64,000 nt of DNA from Polaromonas sp. YR568 (GTDB lineage: Bacteria; Pseudomonadota; Gammaproteobacteria; Burkholderiales; Burkholderiaceae_C), in NCBI RefSeq assembly GCF_900116715.1, contig NZ_FPBM01000010.1:62001-126000 (forward strand), read 5' to 3'. Position numbers and translations under genes: made by a program. The stretch's first letter is position 1, and every line of letters begins with the position of its first letter. The notes beneath the pieces were generated by a model. The model saw nothing but the letters and a program-made list of their open reading frames with translations. It was not told the DNA's origin and did not search any database. Positions 1 to 7,112 of this stretch are shown one piece after another.

Positions 1-2
1 AC

Positions 3-308
3 CTGCCGGTGTCTGAAGCGCTGGAAGACCATGCCTGCATGGCGCTGGGCGTGGCCGAAAAACTCGGCGAGCTGGTGGAGCGCGTGCGCTACCTGATCGC
101 CATCGAATTGCTGGTCTCCGCGCAGGCGGTGGATTTGCGCGAGCTGGACACCGCCCAGATGGGTGAAGGCACACGCCGCACCTTTGCGCAGGTGCGCAAG
201 CTGGTGCCCATGCTGGACGAAGACCGCCCGCTGGGCCCGGACATCGACCGCATCCAGAGCGCCATCGCCGCCGGCGTGTTTGACCTTGAGGCAAAGGGCG
301 CCGCATGA
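3..308 (+). CDS. C-terminal end of a histidine/aromatic amino acid lyase family protein (5' partial)
   Basis: Only the last 100 or so codons are inside the window; the reading frame is open to the left edge. The segment EDHACMALGVAEKL followed by a long helix (RYLIAIELLVSAQAVDLREL) and an ending GPDIDRIQSAIAAGVFDL matches the C-terminal helical part of HAL/PAL-family lyases such as HutH, where the equivalent stretch reads EDHVSMG. The MIO-forming Ala-Ser-Gly and the substrate pocket lie outside the window, so the substrate cannot be read. The stop overlaps the next ATG (ATGA), so it is translationally coupled to a betaine-type ABC transporter. That context is unusual for HutH and fits ergothionase, a relative of histidine lyase that removes trimethylamine from ergothioneine; this is inference. 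Confidence 0.75.
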   Translation: MPVSEALEDHACMALGVAEKLGELVERVRYLIAIELLVSAQAVDLRELDTAQMGEGTRRTFAQVRKLVPMLDEDRPLGPDIDRIQSAIAAGVFDLEAKGAA

Positions 309-928
309 CCTGGTTTCTGCGCAACTGGCCCGACGTGCTGCGCTCGCTGTGGGAGCACATCGCGATTTCCTTAACCGCGCTGGTTATTGCCTTCGCGATC
401 TCGCTGGTCATCGGCATCGTGGCGGCGCGGCGCGAAAAGCTCTACGGCGCGGTCATGACCATCTCGGGCCTGCTGTACACCATCCCGACGCTGGCTTTCC
501 TTGCTTTTTTGATTCCCGTGGTCGGCCTGGGCCGCACCAACGCCATCATCACCATGGTGGCCTTCTCGCTGATGATCCTGATCCGCAGCGTGGCCACCGG
601 CATTCGCGAGGTGCCGGCCGACATCATTGACGCGGCGCGCGGCATGGGCATGAACCAGGCGCAGATCATGCGCCGCATCGAGCTGCCGCTGGCTCTGCCG
701 CTCATCGTGGCAGGCCTGCGCGTCTCGGCTGTCACCGTGATCAGCGTAACGGTGGTGGCCGCGTATGTGAATGCGGGCGGGCTGGGCACGCTGATCTTCA
801 ACGGCATTGCCAGCGACCACCCGGCCAAGATCTGGACCGGCGCGCTCACCGTTTGCCTGCTGTCCGTCATCGTTGACATGGGCCTGGCCCTGCTGGAGCG
901 GCGGCTGAAAAACCGGCGCGCCGCCTGA
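305..928 (+). CDS. ABC transporter permease, glycine betaine/quaternary amine type
   Basis: Membrane permease of the ProW/OpuCB family, 207 residues, with about five to six hydrophobic segments. The EAA-type cytoplasmic loop that docks on the ATPase is visible as DIIDAARGMGMNQAQIMRRI. The ATG overlaps the stop of the lyase gene by 4 nt, and a second permease follows after 16 nt, so lyase, two permeases and ATPase form one transcription unit. Two unequal permeases suggest a heterodimeric channel, as in OpuC or OsmU systems. No substrate-binding domain is fused to it, so the binding protein is probably encoded upstream of the window. The substrate is a quaternary amine by family; which one is not visible. 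Confidence 0.88.
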   Translation: MTWFLRNWPDVLRSLWEHIAISLTALVIAFAISLVIGIVAARREKLYGAVMTISGLLYTIPTLAFLAFLIPVVGLGRTNAIITMVAFSLMILIRSVATGIREVPADIIDAARGMGMNQAQIMRRIELPLALPLIVAGLRVSAVTVISVTVVAAYVNAGGLGTLIFNGIASDHPAKIWTGALTVCLLSVIVDMGLALLERRLKNRRAA

Positions 929-944
929 AACCCAAGAGGCCCTG

Positions 945-1586
945 ATGCTTGCCGATGCCTGGAACTATGTCCTGACGCACCCCGCGCAGTTTTACCGCGC
1001 GCTGGGTGTGCACGTTGCGCTGTCGGCCTCGGCACTGCTGATCGCCGCGCTGATCTGTATTCCGGCCGGTATTGCCGTTGCGCGTAAACACGGCCTTTCG
1101 CTGGCGGTGGTGAATGTCGCCAACGTTGGGCGCACCCTGCCTTCACTGGCCGTGCTGGCGCTGGTGATGCCGATACTCGGAACCGGTTTTACGCCCGCGC
1201 TTTTTGCCCTCACACTGATCGCGCTGCCGCCTATCGTGACCCACACCATCGTCGGCATGCGCAGTGTTGATGCCGATGCAGTGGATGCCGCCATCGGTAT
1301 GGGCATGACACGCGCCGCCCTGCTGTGGCAGGTGGAGCTGCCCATGGCCATGCCGATCATCTTTGCCGGCCTGCGCACGGCGGCGGTGCAGATCATCTCG
1401 GGTGCCGTGCTGGCGGCCTTTATCGGCGGCGGCGGGCTGGGTGACTTCATCACCGCCGGTATCGCGATGATGGCGGTGCCGCAGTTGCTGGTGGGCGCCA
1501 TCCCGGTGGCGCTGCTGGCGCTAGGCACTGATTTTCTTTTTGGCGCGCTGCAGCGCCGCATGACTCCGCAAGGGCTTCGCGCATGA
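945..1586 (+). CDS. ABC transporter permease, glycine betaine/quaternary amine type (second subunit)
   Basis: Second permease of the same transporter, 213 residues, again of the ProW/OpuCB family. The EAA loop reads DAAIGMGMTRAALLWQVELP, and it is followed by the family-typical FIGGGGLGDFITAGI segment, close to the VNAGGLGTLIF segment of the preceding subunit. The two proteins are clearly paralogous but diverged, as expected for partners in a heterodimer. The stop overlaps the ATPase start codon (ATGA), giving tight translational coupling. No independent promoter is obvious in the 16-nt gap upstream. Confidence 0.88.
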   Translation: MLADAWNYVLTHPAQFYRALGVHVALSASALLIAALICIPAGIAVARKHGLSLAVVNVANVGRTLPSLAVLALVMPILGTGFTPALFALTLIALPPIVTHTIVGMRSVDADAVDAAIGMGMTRAALLWQVELPMAMPIIFAGLRTAAVQIISGAVLAAFIGGGGLGDFITAGIAMMAVPQLLVGAIPVALLALGTDFLFGALQRRMTPQGLRA

Positions 1587-2536
1587 TCACACTTGACCGC
1601 CTCACCAAGTCCTTCGGCGGCAGCGCTCAGTCCGCCGTCGACGGGCTCTCGCTCACCATCAACACCGGCGAGATCTGCGTGCTGATCGGTCCCTCGGGCT
1701 GCGGCAAGACCACCACCATGCGCATGATCAACCGCATGGTCGAGCCTGACTCGGGCCGCATTGAAGTGGGCGGGCGCGACGTGACCAAGATGGACCCGGT
1801 GGAACTGCGCCGCTCCATCGGCTACGTGATCCAGCAGGTCGGCCTCTTCCCGCACATGACCCTGGCCGAGAACGTGGCCACAGTGCCCAAGATGCTGGGC
1901 TGGGATGCTGCCCGCATCGCCAAGCGTGTAGACGAGTTGCTGGCCATGGTGCACATGGACCCCTCGATTTACCGCGACCGTTTCCCGCGTGAGCTGTCGG
2001 GTGGGCAAAAGCAGCGCATCGGCGTGGCACGCGCACTGGCGGCCGACCCGCCGGTGATGCTGATGGACGAACCCTTCGGCGCCATCGATCCCATCACACG
2101 TGCACGCCTGCAGGACGAGTTTTTGCGCATACTGCGCGAGCTGGGCAAGACGATTGTGTTTGTCACGCACGATATCGACGAGGCCATCCGCATGGGCTCG
2201 CGCATCGCCATCTTGCGCAACGGCAAGGTGGTGCAGTACGACACGCCCGAGCGCATCCTGGCGCACCCGGCCGATGCCTTTGTGGAAGCTTTTGTGGGCG
2301 GTGACCGCTCGCTCAAGCGGCTGGCCTTGCTGACGGCCGGGCCCTATGTGGAAAGCGGTACGCCCGCGGCTGGCGCGCCGCATTTGCCGGCCACCACGCC
2401 ACTGCGCGATGCGCTGTCGGCCATGCTGGACGCCGGTACTAACGAAGCCGGCATTGTGGATGCTGAATGCAGGCCTCTGGGCCGCGTCACGCTGCAGACG
2501 ATTCAGCAGGCAGCAGCGGTGGCGCGCTCGTCTTAA
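1583..2536 (+). CDS. ABC transporter ATPase, ProV/OpuCA type
   Basis: Energises the preceding two permeases. The 317 residues contain a Walker A motif (GPSGCGKTTT, about residues 36-45), the signature LSGGQKQRIGVARAL, Walker B VMLMDEPF and the switch histidine in VFVTHD. After the nucleotide-binding domain there is a tail of about 80 residues (TPLRDALSAMLDAGTNEAGIVDAE) that looks like a single CBS-type module; OpuCA-family ATPases normally carry tandem CBS domains that sense ionic strength. The 3' end overlaps the convergent MFS gene by a few bases, with the two stop codons interlocked. The assignment to quaternary amine transport is by family; the neighbouring lyase suggests a catabolic role rather than osmoprotection. 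Confidence 0.88.
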   Translation: MITLDRLTKSFGGSAQSAVDGLSLTINTGEICVLIGPSGCGKTTTMRMINRMVEPDSGRIEVGGRDVTKMDPVELRRSIGYVIQQVGLFPHMTLAENVATVPKMLGWDAARIAKRVDELLAMVHMDPSIYRDRFPRELSGGQKQRIGVARALAADPPVMLMDEPFGAIDPITRARLQDEFLRILRELGKTIVFVTHDIDEAIRMGSRIAILRNGKVVQYDTPERILAHPADAFVEAFVGGDRSLKRLALLTAGPYVESGTPAAGAPHLPATTPLRDALSAMLDAGTNEAGIVDAECRPLGRVTLQTIQQAAAVARSS

Positions 2537-3927
2537 GCCTGGCGCAGCCGCAGGGCGCTGCAGATTCCCGCGAGCGCCGCAAACCCCGCCGCAATCCATA
2601 GGGCCACGAACGAGCCCTGGCCATGGTGCGGATCGGCGACTGCAAAAATCATCGCGAGCAGGACCGCGCCCAGCGTCTGCCCCGTCAGCCGCGCCGTGCC
2701 CAGCATGCCGCTGGCGCCGCCACTGCGGTGGGCCGGCGCCGAGGTGATGATGGTGTGGTTGTTGGGCGACTGGAAGAGGCCGTAGCCTATGCCGCACAGC
2801 GCCATGCGCCAGACGATGTCCAGCTGGGCCGGGTGCGCGGGCAGCACGGCCAGCAAAATCAGGCCTAGGCAGAGCATGGCCATGCCCACGCCGCCCAGCA
2901 GGCCGCCTGAATAACGCCCTATGAGACGCCCCACCAGCGGCGAGGTCACCACAATCGCCAACGGCCAGGCGGTGAGTAACAAGCCCGCCTCAAGATGGCT
3001 GAAGCCGTAGCTGCCCAGCAGCAGGAATGGCAGGCAGATATAAGCCAGTGTCTGCGCGCAGAAGGCGCCTATCGACGTGCCCATGGAAAGCGCAAACACG
3101 GGGATGCGCAGTAGATCGAGAGGAAAGAGCGGCACGGGCATGGCCAGCTGGCGGCGCACATAGACCACGCCGATGACGATGCCGGCGGCCAGCTCGGCCA
3201 GCGGCAGCCACAGGGACGATGCCGCCGCGCCGCCGGGCACAGCTTCGACACGCACGCCCAGGCCATCGACGCCCAGGAACACCAGGCCGAACATCAGCGC
3301 GTTGAGTACTACATCAACCGGCGAGAGCTTGAGGCCCTCTGCCTTGGCGGTGTTTTCAGGCAGGGTCTTGCGGCCCCACCACAGCGACATCAAACCGAAG
3401 GGCACGTTGAGCGCAAACAGCCAGGGCCAGGAGCCGACCGACAAAATGCCGGCCGCAATCGACGGCCCGGCAACGGAAGCCACGGCCACCACCAATGAGT
3501 TGATGGCAATGCCCCGGCCCAGCAGGTGTTTGGGGTAGATGAGCCGCACCAGCGCGGTGTTGACGCTCATCAGGCCGGCCGCGCCCAGGCCTTGCAGCAC
3601 GCGGGCCAGCGCCAGGGTCGTCAGTGAATCAGCCAGCGCGCAGAGCAGCGAAGCCAGCGTGAACACCGCCATGCCGGCCAGGTAGACACGGCGGTAGCCG
3701 ATGATGTCGCCCAGCGTGGCCAGCGGCAGCAGCAGTGCCAGCGTGGCGACCTGGTAGGCGTTGATGACCCAGATGGACTGGGCGGGCGTGGCGTTGAGCT
3801 CGCGGGTGATGTCGGGCAGCGCCAGGTTGACGATGGTGCCGTCGAGCACCGCCATGACGATGCCGAGGATGATGACCAGCAGCGCCGCCAGACGCTCGCG
3901 TGCGGGCAAACCATCCTGAACAAGCAT
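2533..3927 (-). CDS. MFS drug/solute exporter, DHA2 (EmrB/QacA) type
   Basis: A 464-residue integral membrane protein with about 14 hydrophobic segments, the topology of the DHA2 drug:H+ antiporters. The opening LVIILGIVMAVLDGTIVNLALPDI is the classic first helix of this family, with the DGTIVNLALP motif (motif D1); RVLQGLGAAGLMSVNTALV matches the conserved helix 4 region (motif C-like). It stands alone: the neighbours are a convergent transporter and an unrelated hydrolase, and no TetR or MarR regulator lies next to it, so its substrate cannot be inferred. The ATG at 3927 is the natural start; the 144 bp upstream to the hydrolase gene contains no other gene. Confidence 0.88.
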   Translation of the reverse strand: MLVQDGLPARERLAALLVIILGIVMAVLDGTIVNLALPDITRELNATPAQSIWVINAYQVATLALLLPLATLGDIIGYRRVYLAGMAVFTLASLLCALADSLTTLALARVLQGLGAAGLMSVNTALVRLIYPKHLLGRGIAINSLVVAVASVAGPSIAAGILSVGSWPWLFALNVPFGLMSLWWGRKTLPENTAKAEGLKLSPVDVVLNALMFGLVFLGVDGLGVRVEAVPGGAAASSLWLPLAELAAGIVIGVVYVRRQLAMPVPLFPLDLLRIPVFALSMGTSIGAFCAQTLAYICLPFLLLGSYGFSHLEAGLLLTAWPLAIVVTSPLVGRLIGRYSGGLLGGVGMAMLCLGLILLAVLPAHPAQLDIVWRMALCGIGYGLFQSPNNHTIITSAPAHRSGGASGMLGTARLTGQTLGAVLLAMIFAVADPHHGQGSFVALWIAAGFAALAGICSALRLRQA

Positions 3928-4071
3928 TGAGACCTTTGGTTGGGGCGGGCGGCGGGTAAGCCCCTGCCGCGTGAGCGCTTATTTTAAGAGCGCTGCCCCA
4001 AACACCGCTGCGGCCGCCGGCTTGCCCCAGTGCGCTCCTTGGACAAAGGAATGCCTGGGCCGCCGCCCCGC

Positions 4072-4935
4072 CTACGCCGCGGTCGAGCGCTCTAGAAACG
4101 CCAGCATCAGCTCCGCCGCCCTCTCCGCATGCGTTTCCAGCAGCAGGTGCCCGCCGTCCAGGATGTGCGCCTCCATGCGCGGCAGGTCTGCCAGCCAGGA
4201 CGGGATTTCCGCGATGTCGAAGTAGATATCGTGCCGACCCCACACCATCAATGCGGGTGGCTGATGCGCCTTCAGCCAGGCGGCGATCTCGCTGAACTGC
4301 GCCGCGTAGCGGCCGTAGTCCCTGACCAGGGCGCGCTGGGTCTCCATCCGGCCCGGCAGGCACATCACGCGCCAGTCTTCCAGCCAGTTCTGCGGATCAA
4401 TCCGCGCGGTGATGTCTGCCGGCACGCCGGCGATGTACTGGTCGCGCGTGCCTTCCAGGGAGAGGTGTTGGGTGGTGGCGGCTTCGTTCTCGGGGGTCGG
4501 GTCGGCCCAGAACTGGCGCGTCGCGGCCCACTGCGGGCCCATGCCGGACTCGTGCGCGTTGGCGTTCTGGATGATGAGGCCGCGCACCAGCTGCGGCGCG
4601 CGCATGGCCAACTCAAAGGCGACGGGCGCACCGTAGTCATGTACATAGAGGAAGCGCTGCTGCACGCCCAGCCGCGAGAGCAACTCCTCCATGCAGTCGG
4701 CAAAGCCTGCGAAGGTAGCCTGGGGCAAGGGGTCTGAAGCGCCCAGGCCGGGCAGATCGGGCGCCACGACATAGGCGGCGCGCGACAGCGGGCCGATCAC
4801 GTCGCGAAAACCGTTGGACGAATTGGGCATGCCGTGCAGCAGCACGAGTGCGGTTTTACGGCTGTCACCGGCCAGCCTGTAAGCGACGTCGATGCCGCTG
4901 GACAGGCGCATTTTCTGGATTGGGTGGTCAGGCAT
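4072..4935 (-). CDS. Alpha/beta hydrolase with Asp nucleophile (haloalkane dehalogenase/epoxide hydrolase-like)
   Basis: A 287-residue soluble alpha/beta-fold hydrolase. The oxyanion-hole motif HGMPNSS is near residue 34. The nucleophile elbow reads VHDYGAPVA, so the nucleophile is Asp rather than Ser, as in haloalkane dehalogenases and epoxide hydrolases. The acid is probably in WGRHDIYF and the catalytic His is in DGGHLLLETH. There is no signal peptide. The substrate is unknown and no catabolic neighbours narrow it. A 14-bp inverted repeat lies just upstream of its ATG and may separate it from the gene upstream. Confidence 0.8.
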   Translation of the reverse strand: MPDHPIQKMRLSSGIDVAYRLAGDSRKTALVLLHGMPNSSNGFRDVIGPLSRAAYVVAPDLPGLGASDPLPQATFAGFADCMEELLSRLGVQQRFLYVHDYGAPVAFELAMRAPQLVRGLIIQNANAHESGMGPQWAATRQFWADPTPENEAATTQHLSLEGTRDQYIAGVPADITARIDPQNWLEDWRVMCLPGRMETQRALVRDYGRYAAQFSEIAAWLKAHQPPALMVWGRHDIYFDIAEIPSWLADLPRMEAHILDGGHLLLETHAERAAELMLAFLERSTAA

Positions 4936-4965
4936 ACCTGGGCCTCTCCTACGCGGCGGATGTGA

Positions 4966-5008
4966 CTGCGGCGCTCGCAGATCTTGTGGGACCGTGCGAG
5001 CGCCGCAG
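4966..5008. repeat. Perfect 14-bp inverted repeat between two minus-strand genes
   Basis: Arms CTGCGGCGCTCGCA (4966-4979) and TGCGAGCGCCGCAG (4995-5008) are exact reverse complements around a 15-nt loop. The structure sits downstream of the Cys-pair repeat gene and just before the hydrolase start. No run of T follows on either strand, so it is not a standard intrinsic terminator. It would form a very stable RNA hairpin that could protect or cut the transcript. Confidence 0.7.
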
Positions 5009-5025
5009 GCTACAGCTTGCGCTGC

Positions 5026-5598
5026 TTACTTCATGCCGAACTTGGCCTTGGCGTCGTTCTGGCAACCATCCTTGGCGGCGCCGGTGAGAGCGTCGCAACG
5101 CTCTTTGGCGGCCTTGTAGTCGGCTTCACGCTTTTCGGCGTTGGCGTCTTTCTTGGCTTCGGCCACTTTTTCGGTCTTGTTCTTGCTGGTGTCGGCCGCG
5201 GTCTTGGCGACCTTGGCGTCTTCCTTGGCTTTCACGTGCACGGCCTTGGCGTCCTTGATGCAGACGTCCTTGGCATTGCCGGCCTGGTCGTCGCACTTTT
5301 CCTTGGCTACGTCATAGGCAGCGTCGGCCTTGGCCAGGGCCACTTTTTCGGTGTGGCTTGGGCTGGGCTTGTACTGGGCTTCCAGCTCAGCCTTGGCGAC
5401 TTTTTCAGCGCCCTTGGCTTCGGACACGCAAATGTCCTTGGCGTTGTCTTTCAGCGTGGCGCACTTGTCGCGGCCGGCCTTGTAGTCGGCCGAGATGCGG
5501 TCGCCCTGGGCTTTGTACTCTTCTTTGGTAAGAGCCATGGCCTGACCGGCAAAAGCACAGGACATCACGGCGGTGAGCATCAGGAGTTTGGTTTTCAT
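5026..5598 (-). CDS. Secreted Lys/Ala-rich protein with three CX10C repeats, function unknown
   Basis: The start is set at ATG 5598 because AAGGAA lies 6-7 nt upstream and the first 20 or so residues (MKTKLLMLTAVMSCAFAGQA) form a signal peptide cut near AMA-LT. This gives 190 residues; an upstream start would run through a simple-sequence tract. The mature part is highly charged and alanine-rich and repeats a unit with a cysteine pair spaced by ten residues: CATLKDNAKDIC, CDDQAGNAKDVC and CDALTGAAKDGC. The units are separated by Lys/Ala/Asp-rich helices, so a helical periplasmic protein with three disulfide-linked hairpins or three metal/redox sites is plausible. I recognise no named family. 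It lies downstream of a CsbD-type stress gene on the same strand. Confidence 0.7.
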   Translation of the reverse strand: MKTKLLMLTAVMSCAFAGQAMALTKEEYKAQGDRISADYKAGRDKCATLKDNAKDICVSEAKGAEKVAKAELEAQYKPSPSHTEKVALAKADAAYDVAKEKCDDQAGNAKDVCIKDAKAVHVKAKEDAKVAKTAADTSKNKTEKVAEAKKDANAEKREADYKAAKERCDALTGAAKDGCQNDAKAKFGMK

Positions 5599-5614
5599 GG
5601 GTGTTCCTTTGGGT

Positions 5615-5648
5615 GAGTTGGAGTTGGAGTTGGAGTTGGAGTTGGAGT
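5615..5648. repeat. Hexanucleotide tandem repeat (GAGTTG, about 5.7 copies)
   Basis: Five perfect copies of GAGTTG (5615-5644) and a partial sixth lie between the csbD-like gene and the Cys-pair repeat gene, about 17 nt upstream of the latter's ATG. The tract is outside the chosen coding region, in what would be its 5' leader. Tracts like this change copy number by slipped-strand mispairing and would alter leader length, not frame. Confidence 0.85.
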
Positions 5649-5680
5649 GATAATGAATGGGTGGATGGCTTGTCCGGCGT

Positions 5681-5902
5681 TCAGGAACGCTCAAAGAAGT
5701 CCGTCGGGTTGCGGTCTTTCCAGGCCACAACCTGCTTTTCAGCTTCTTCCTTGCTGAGGCCGTGGCGCTCCTGAATGCGGCCCAGCAGCTGGTCGCGCTT
5801 GCCGGCGATCACATCAAGGTCATCGTCGGTGAGCTTGCCCCACTGCTCTTTGACCTTGCCCTTGAGCTGGCGCCAATTGCCTTCCATGCGGTCTTTGTTC
5901 AT
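5681..5902 (-). CDS. CsbD family stress-response protein
   Basis: A 73-residue protein beginning MNKDRMEGNWRQLKGKVKEQWGKL, which is diagnostic of the CsbD family (small hydrophilic proteins induced by general stress in many bacteria, with unknown biochemical role). The start at 5902 is favoured over an upstream start because GGAG lies 7-8 nt before this ATG and the family begins here. The C-terminus ends with FFERS. The Cys-pair repeat gene follows on the same strand after 82 bp. A GCCTAC/GTAGGC palindrome lies about 90 bp upstream and may be a control site. Confidence 0.9.
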   Translation of the reverse strand: MNKDRMEGNWRQLKGKVKEQWGKLTDDDLDVIAGKRDQLLGRIQERHGLSKEEAEKQVVAWKDRNPTDFFERS

Positions 5903-5987
5903 GGTGTTCTCCAGAAATGGTTGATGGACTTGCCCGCGGTGCGTAACACCGGGGCGGCATGAATGCACCTTACGTTCGATCTCTGGC

Positions 5988-6023
5988 GCCTACCGTAGGC
6001 CCCTGTATTCGATGGGCGTAGGC
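5988..6023. promoter_or_regulatory. GCCTAC-C-GTAGGC palindrome plus a second GTAGGC half-site
   Basis: A perfect 13-bp palindrome (5988-6000) is followed 23 bp on by a direct repeat of CGTAGGC (6017-6023). It sits in the 254-bp divergent region between the csbD-like gene and the MarR gene, so it could act on either. It is unlike the MarR-type palindromes next to the marR and tautomerase genes. The regulator is unknown. Confidence 0.35.
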
Positions 6024-6126
6024 ACATGCTTACAGCCCTTGCGGCGCCCGGCGGGAGAGCGGCATCGCGTAAAAACATCGGCAATCTGTAACGGTTGCGT
6101 GGGGGTCTATTCCGGGTTCACTCAAC

Positions 6127-6144
6127 TAGTTGCATAGCTAATTA
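6127..6144. promoter_or_regulatory. Candidate MarR operator upstream of the marR gene
   Basis: TAGTTGCATAGCTAATTA, an imperfect palindrome, lies 12 bp before the first possible ATG of the MarR gene. Its first 15 bases are identical to the site in front of the tautomerase gene (6623-6637). The identity of two sites flanking one regulator gene argues for autoregulation. Confidence 0.6.
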
Positions 6145-6156
6145 ATTTCTGCTACG

Positions 6157-6582
6157 ATGGCTTCCATGTTTGATCACTGCCTCTATTTCAATACCACCGC
6201 GCTGGCCCGCCTGGTCGACAAAGAGTGGACGCAGGCTTTCAAACCCTTTGGCGTCACGCCCTCACAGGGCTTCATGCTGCGCCTGGTGCTCAAGCAGCCC
6301 GGCATGCCGCAGCACGAGATCGCCGACGAACTGACGATCTCGCGCCCCACTGCGACGCGGCTGCTGGACGGCCTGCAGGCCCTGGGCCTGGTGGAGCGCC
6401 GCAGCCTGGAATCCGACGGCCGGCACTGGGCCGTCTTCCCCACGGCTGAAGCCGAGGCGATGCATGCCGGTATCAACAAAGCCAGCGGTGACGTTACGCG
6501 CCGCATTCAGCAACAGATCGGAAAGGAGAACTTCGATGAGACCGTAGCCCGCGTCAGGAGCGTGTCTTCCGCCCTGAAATGA
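6157..6582 (+). CDS. MarR family transcriptional regulator
   Basis: A 141-residue winged-helix regulator. The DNA-binding part shows GVTPSQGFMLRLVLKQPGMPQHEIADEL, the recognition helix SRPTATRLLDGLQALGLVERR and the wing ESDGRHWAVFPT, the usual MarR layout (dimerisation helices at both ends). Two starts are possible, ATG 6157 and ATG 6166; neither has a clear Shine-Dalgarno sequence, and MFDHCLYFNT from 6166 is the more typical beginning. Its likely targets are itself and the downstream tautomerase gene, because both are preceded by the same palindromic motif. The ligand is unknown, though MarR proteins often sense phenolic or oxidised compounds. Confidence 0.88.
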   Translation: MASMFDHCLYFNTTALARLVDKEWTQAFKPFGVTPSQGFMLRLVLKQPGMPQHEIADELTISRPTATRLLDGLQALGLVERRSLESDGRHWAVFPTAEAEAMHAGINKASGDVTRRIQQQIGKENFDETVARVRSVSSALK

Positions 6583-6618
6583 ACCACTTTTCCACTTTCA
6601 TTTGTCCTTTTTTTACCC

Positions 6619-6642
6619 ATATAGTTGCATAGCTAACTATAT
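6619..6642. promoter_or_regulatory. Candidate MarR operator upstream of the tautomerase gene
   Basis: Perfect 8-bp arms ATATAGTT (6619-6626) and AACTATAT (6635-6642) flank the 8-bp centre GCATAGCT. The 15-base core TAGTTGCATAGCTAA is shared exactly with the site upstream of the marR gene. It lies 36 bp before the tautomerase ATG, where it could overlap the promoter and block RNA polymerase. Confidence 0.65.
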
Positions 6643-6678
6643 TTTCATCCGACCCTTCATCACTACTGGAGAAATCTC

Positions 6679-7077
6679 ATGCCTATCCTCAACGTCAAAG
6701 TCAGCCAACCCGCCAGCGCCGAGCTGACCCACAACATCGCCGAAACCCTGCTGGAGCTGACCACCCGCATCTTGCGCAAAAAGCGCGAGCTCACCGCGAT
6801 CGCGATCGACTTTGTGCCGCCCGAGCACTGGATCGTCGGCGGCAGCACGCTGGCCAGCCAGGGCAAAAACAGTTTTTATTTCGACATCAAGGTGGTGGAC
6901 GGCACCAACACCAAAGATGAAAAGGCGCAGTACGTGGCCGAGTCCTTTGCGGCCTTCAGCAAGCTGCTGGGCAATGTGCACGAAGAAAGTTATATCTATG
7001 TGCACGACGTGCGCGCCGAGGCCTACGGCTTTGGCGGCCTGACGCAGGAGTACCGCTACATCAAGGCCAAGGCCTGA
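6679..7077 (+). CDS. Tautomerase superfamily protein (4-oxalocrotonate tautomerase-like)
   Basis: 132 residues beginning MPILNVKVS; after removal of Met the N-terminal proline is the catalytic base typical of the tautomerase superfamily. The length is twice that of classic 4-OT monomers and suits the fused or long subclasses (for example cis-CaaD-like or MIF-like folds). GGAG lies 9 nt before the ATG, supporting the start. The gene lies behind a MarR operator-like palindrome and downstream of the marR gene, suggesting induction by an aromatic or keto-acid substrate. The true reaction is unknown. Confidence 0.8.
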   Translation: MPILNVKVSQPASAELTHNIAETLLELTTRILRKKRELTAIAIDFVPPEHWIVGGSTLASQGKNSFYFDIKVVDGTNTKDEKAQYVAESFAAFSKLLGNVHEESYIYVHDVRAEAYGFGGLTQEYRYIKAKA

Positions 7078-7088
7078 TGGCAGAAGTT

Positions 7089-7112
7089 CGTTGCGCTACT
7101 TTGATCGCAACG
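7089..7112. terminator. Hairpin at the convergent end of the tautomerase and iron-permease genes
   Basis: CGTTGCG (7089-7095) and CGCAACG (7106-7112) form a 7-bp stem around a 10-nt loop that includes the permease stop codon. There is no strong T run, so termination efficiency is uncertain. Its place between convergent genes suggests a bidirectional role. Confidence 0.4.

Noticed and set aside
992..2797. Long open frame on the minus strand (601 codons) opposite the ABC transporter genes
   Set aside because: It runs antisense to three well-supported genes and its translation is low-complexity with no recognisable family. It arises from GC-rich codon bias.
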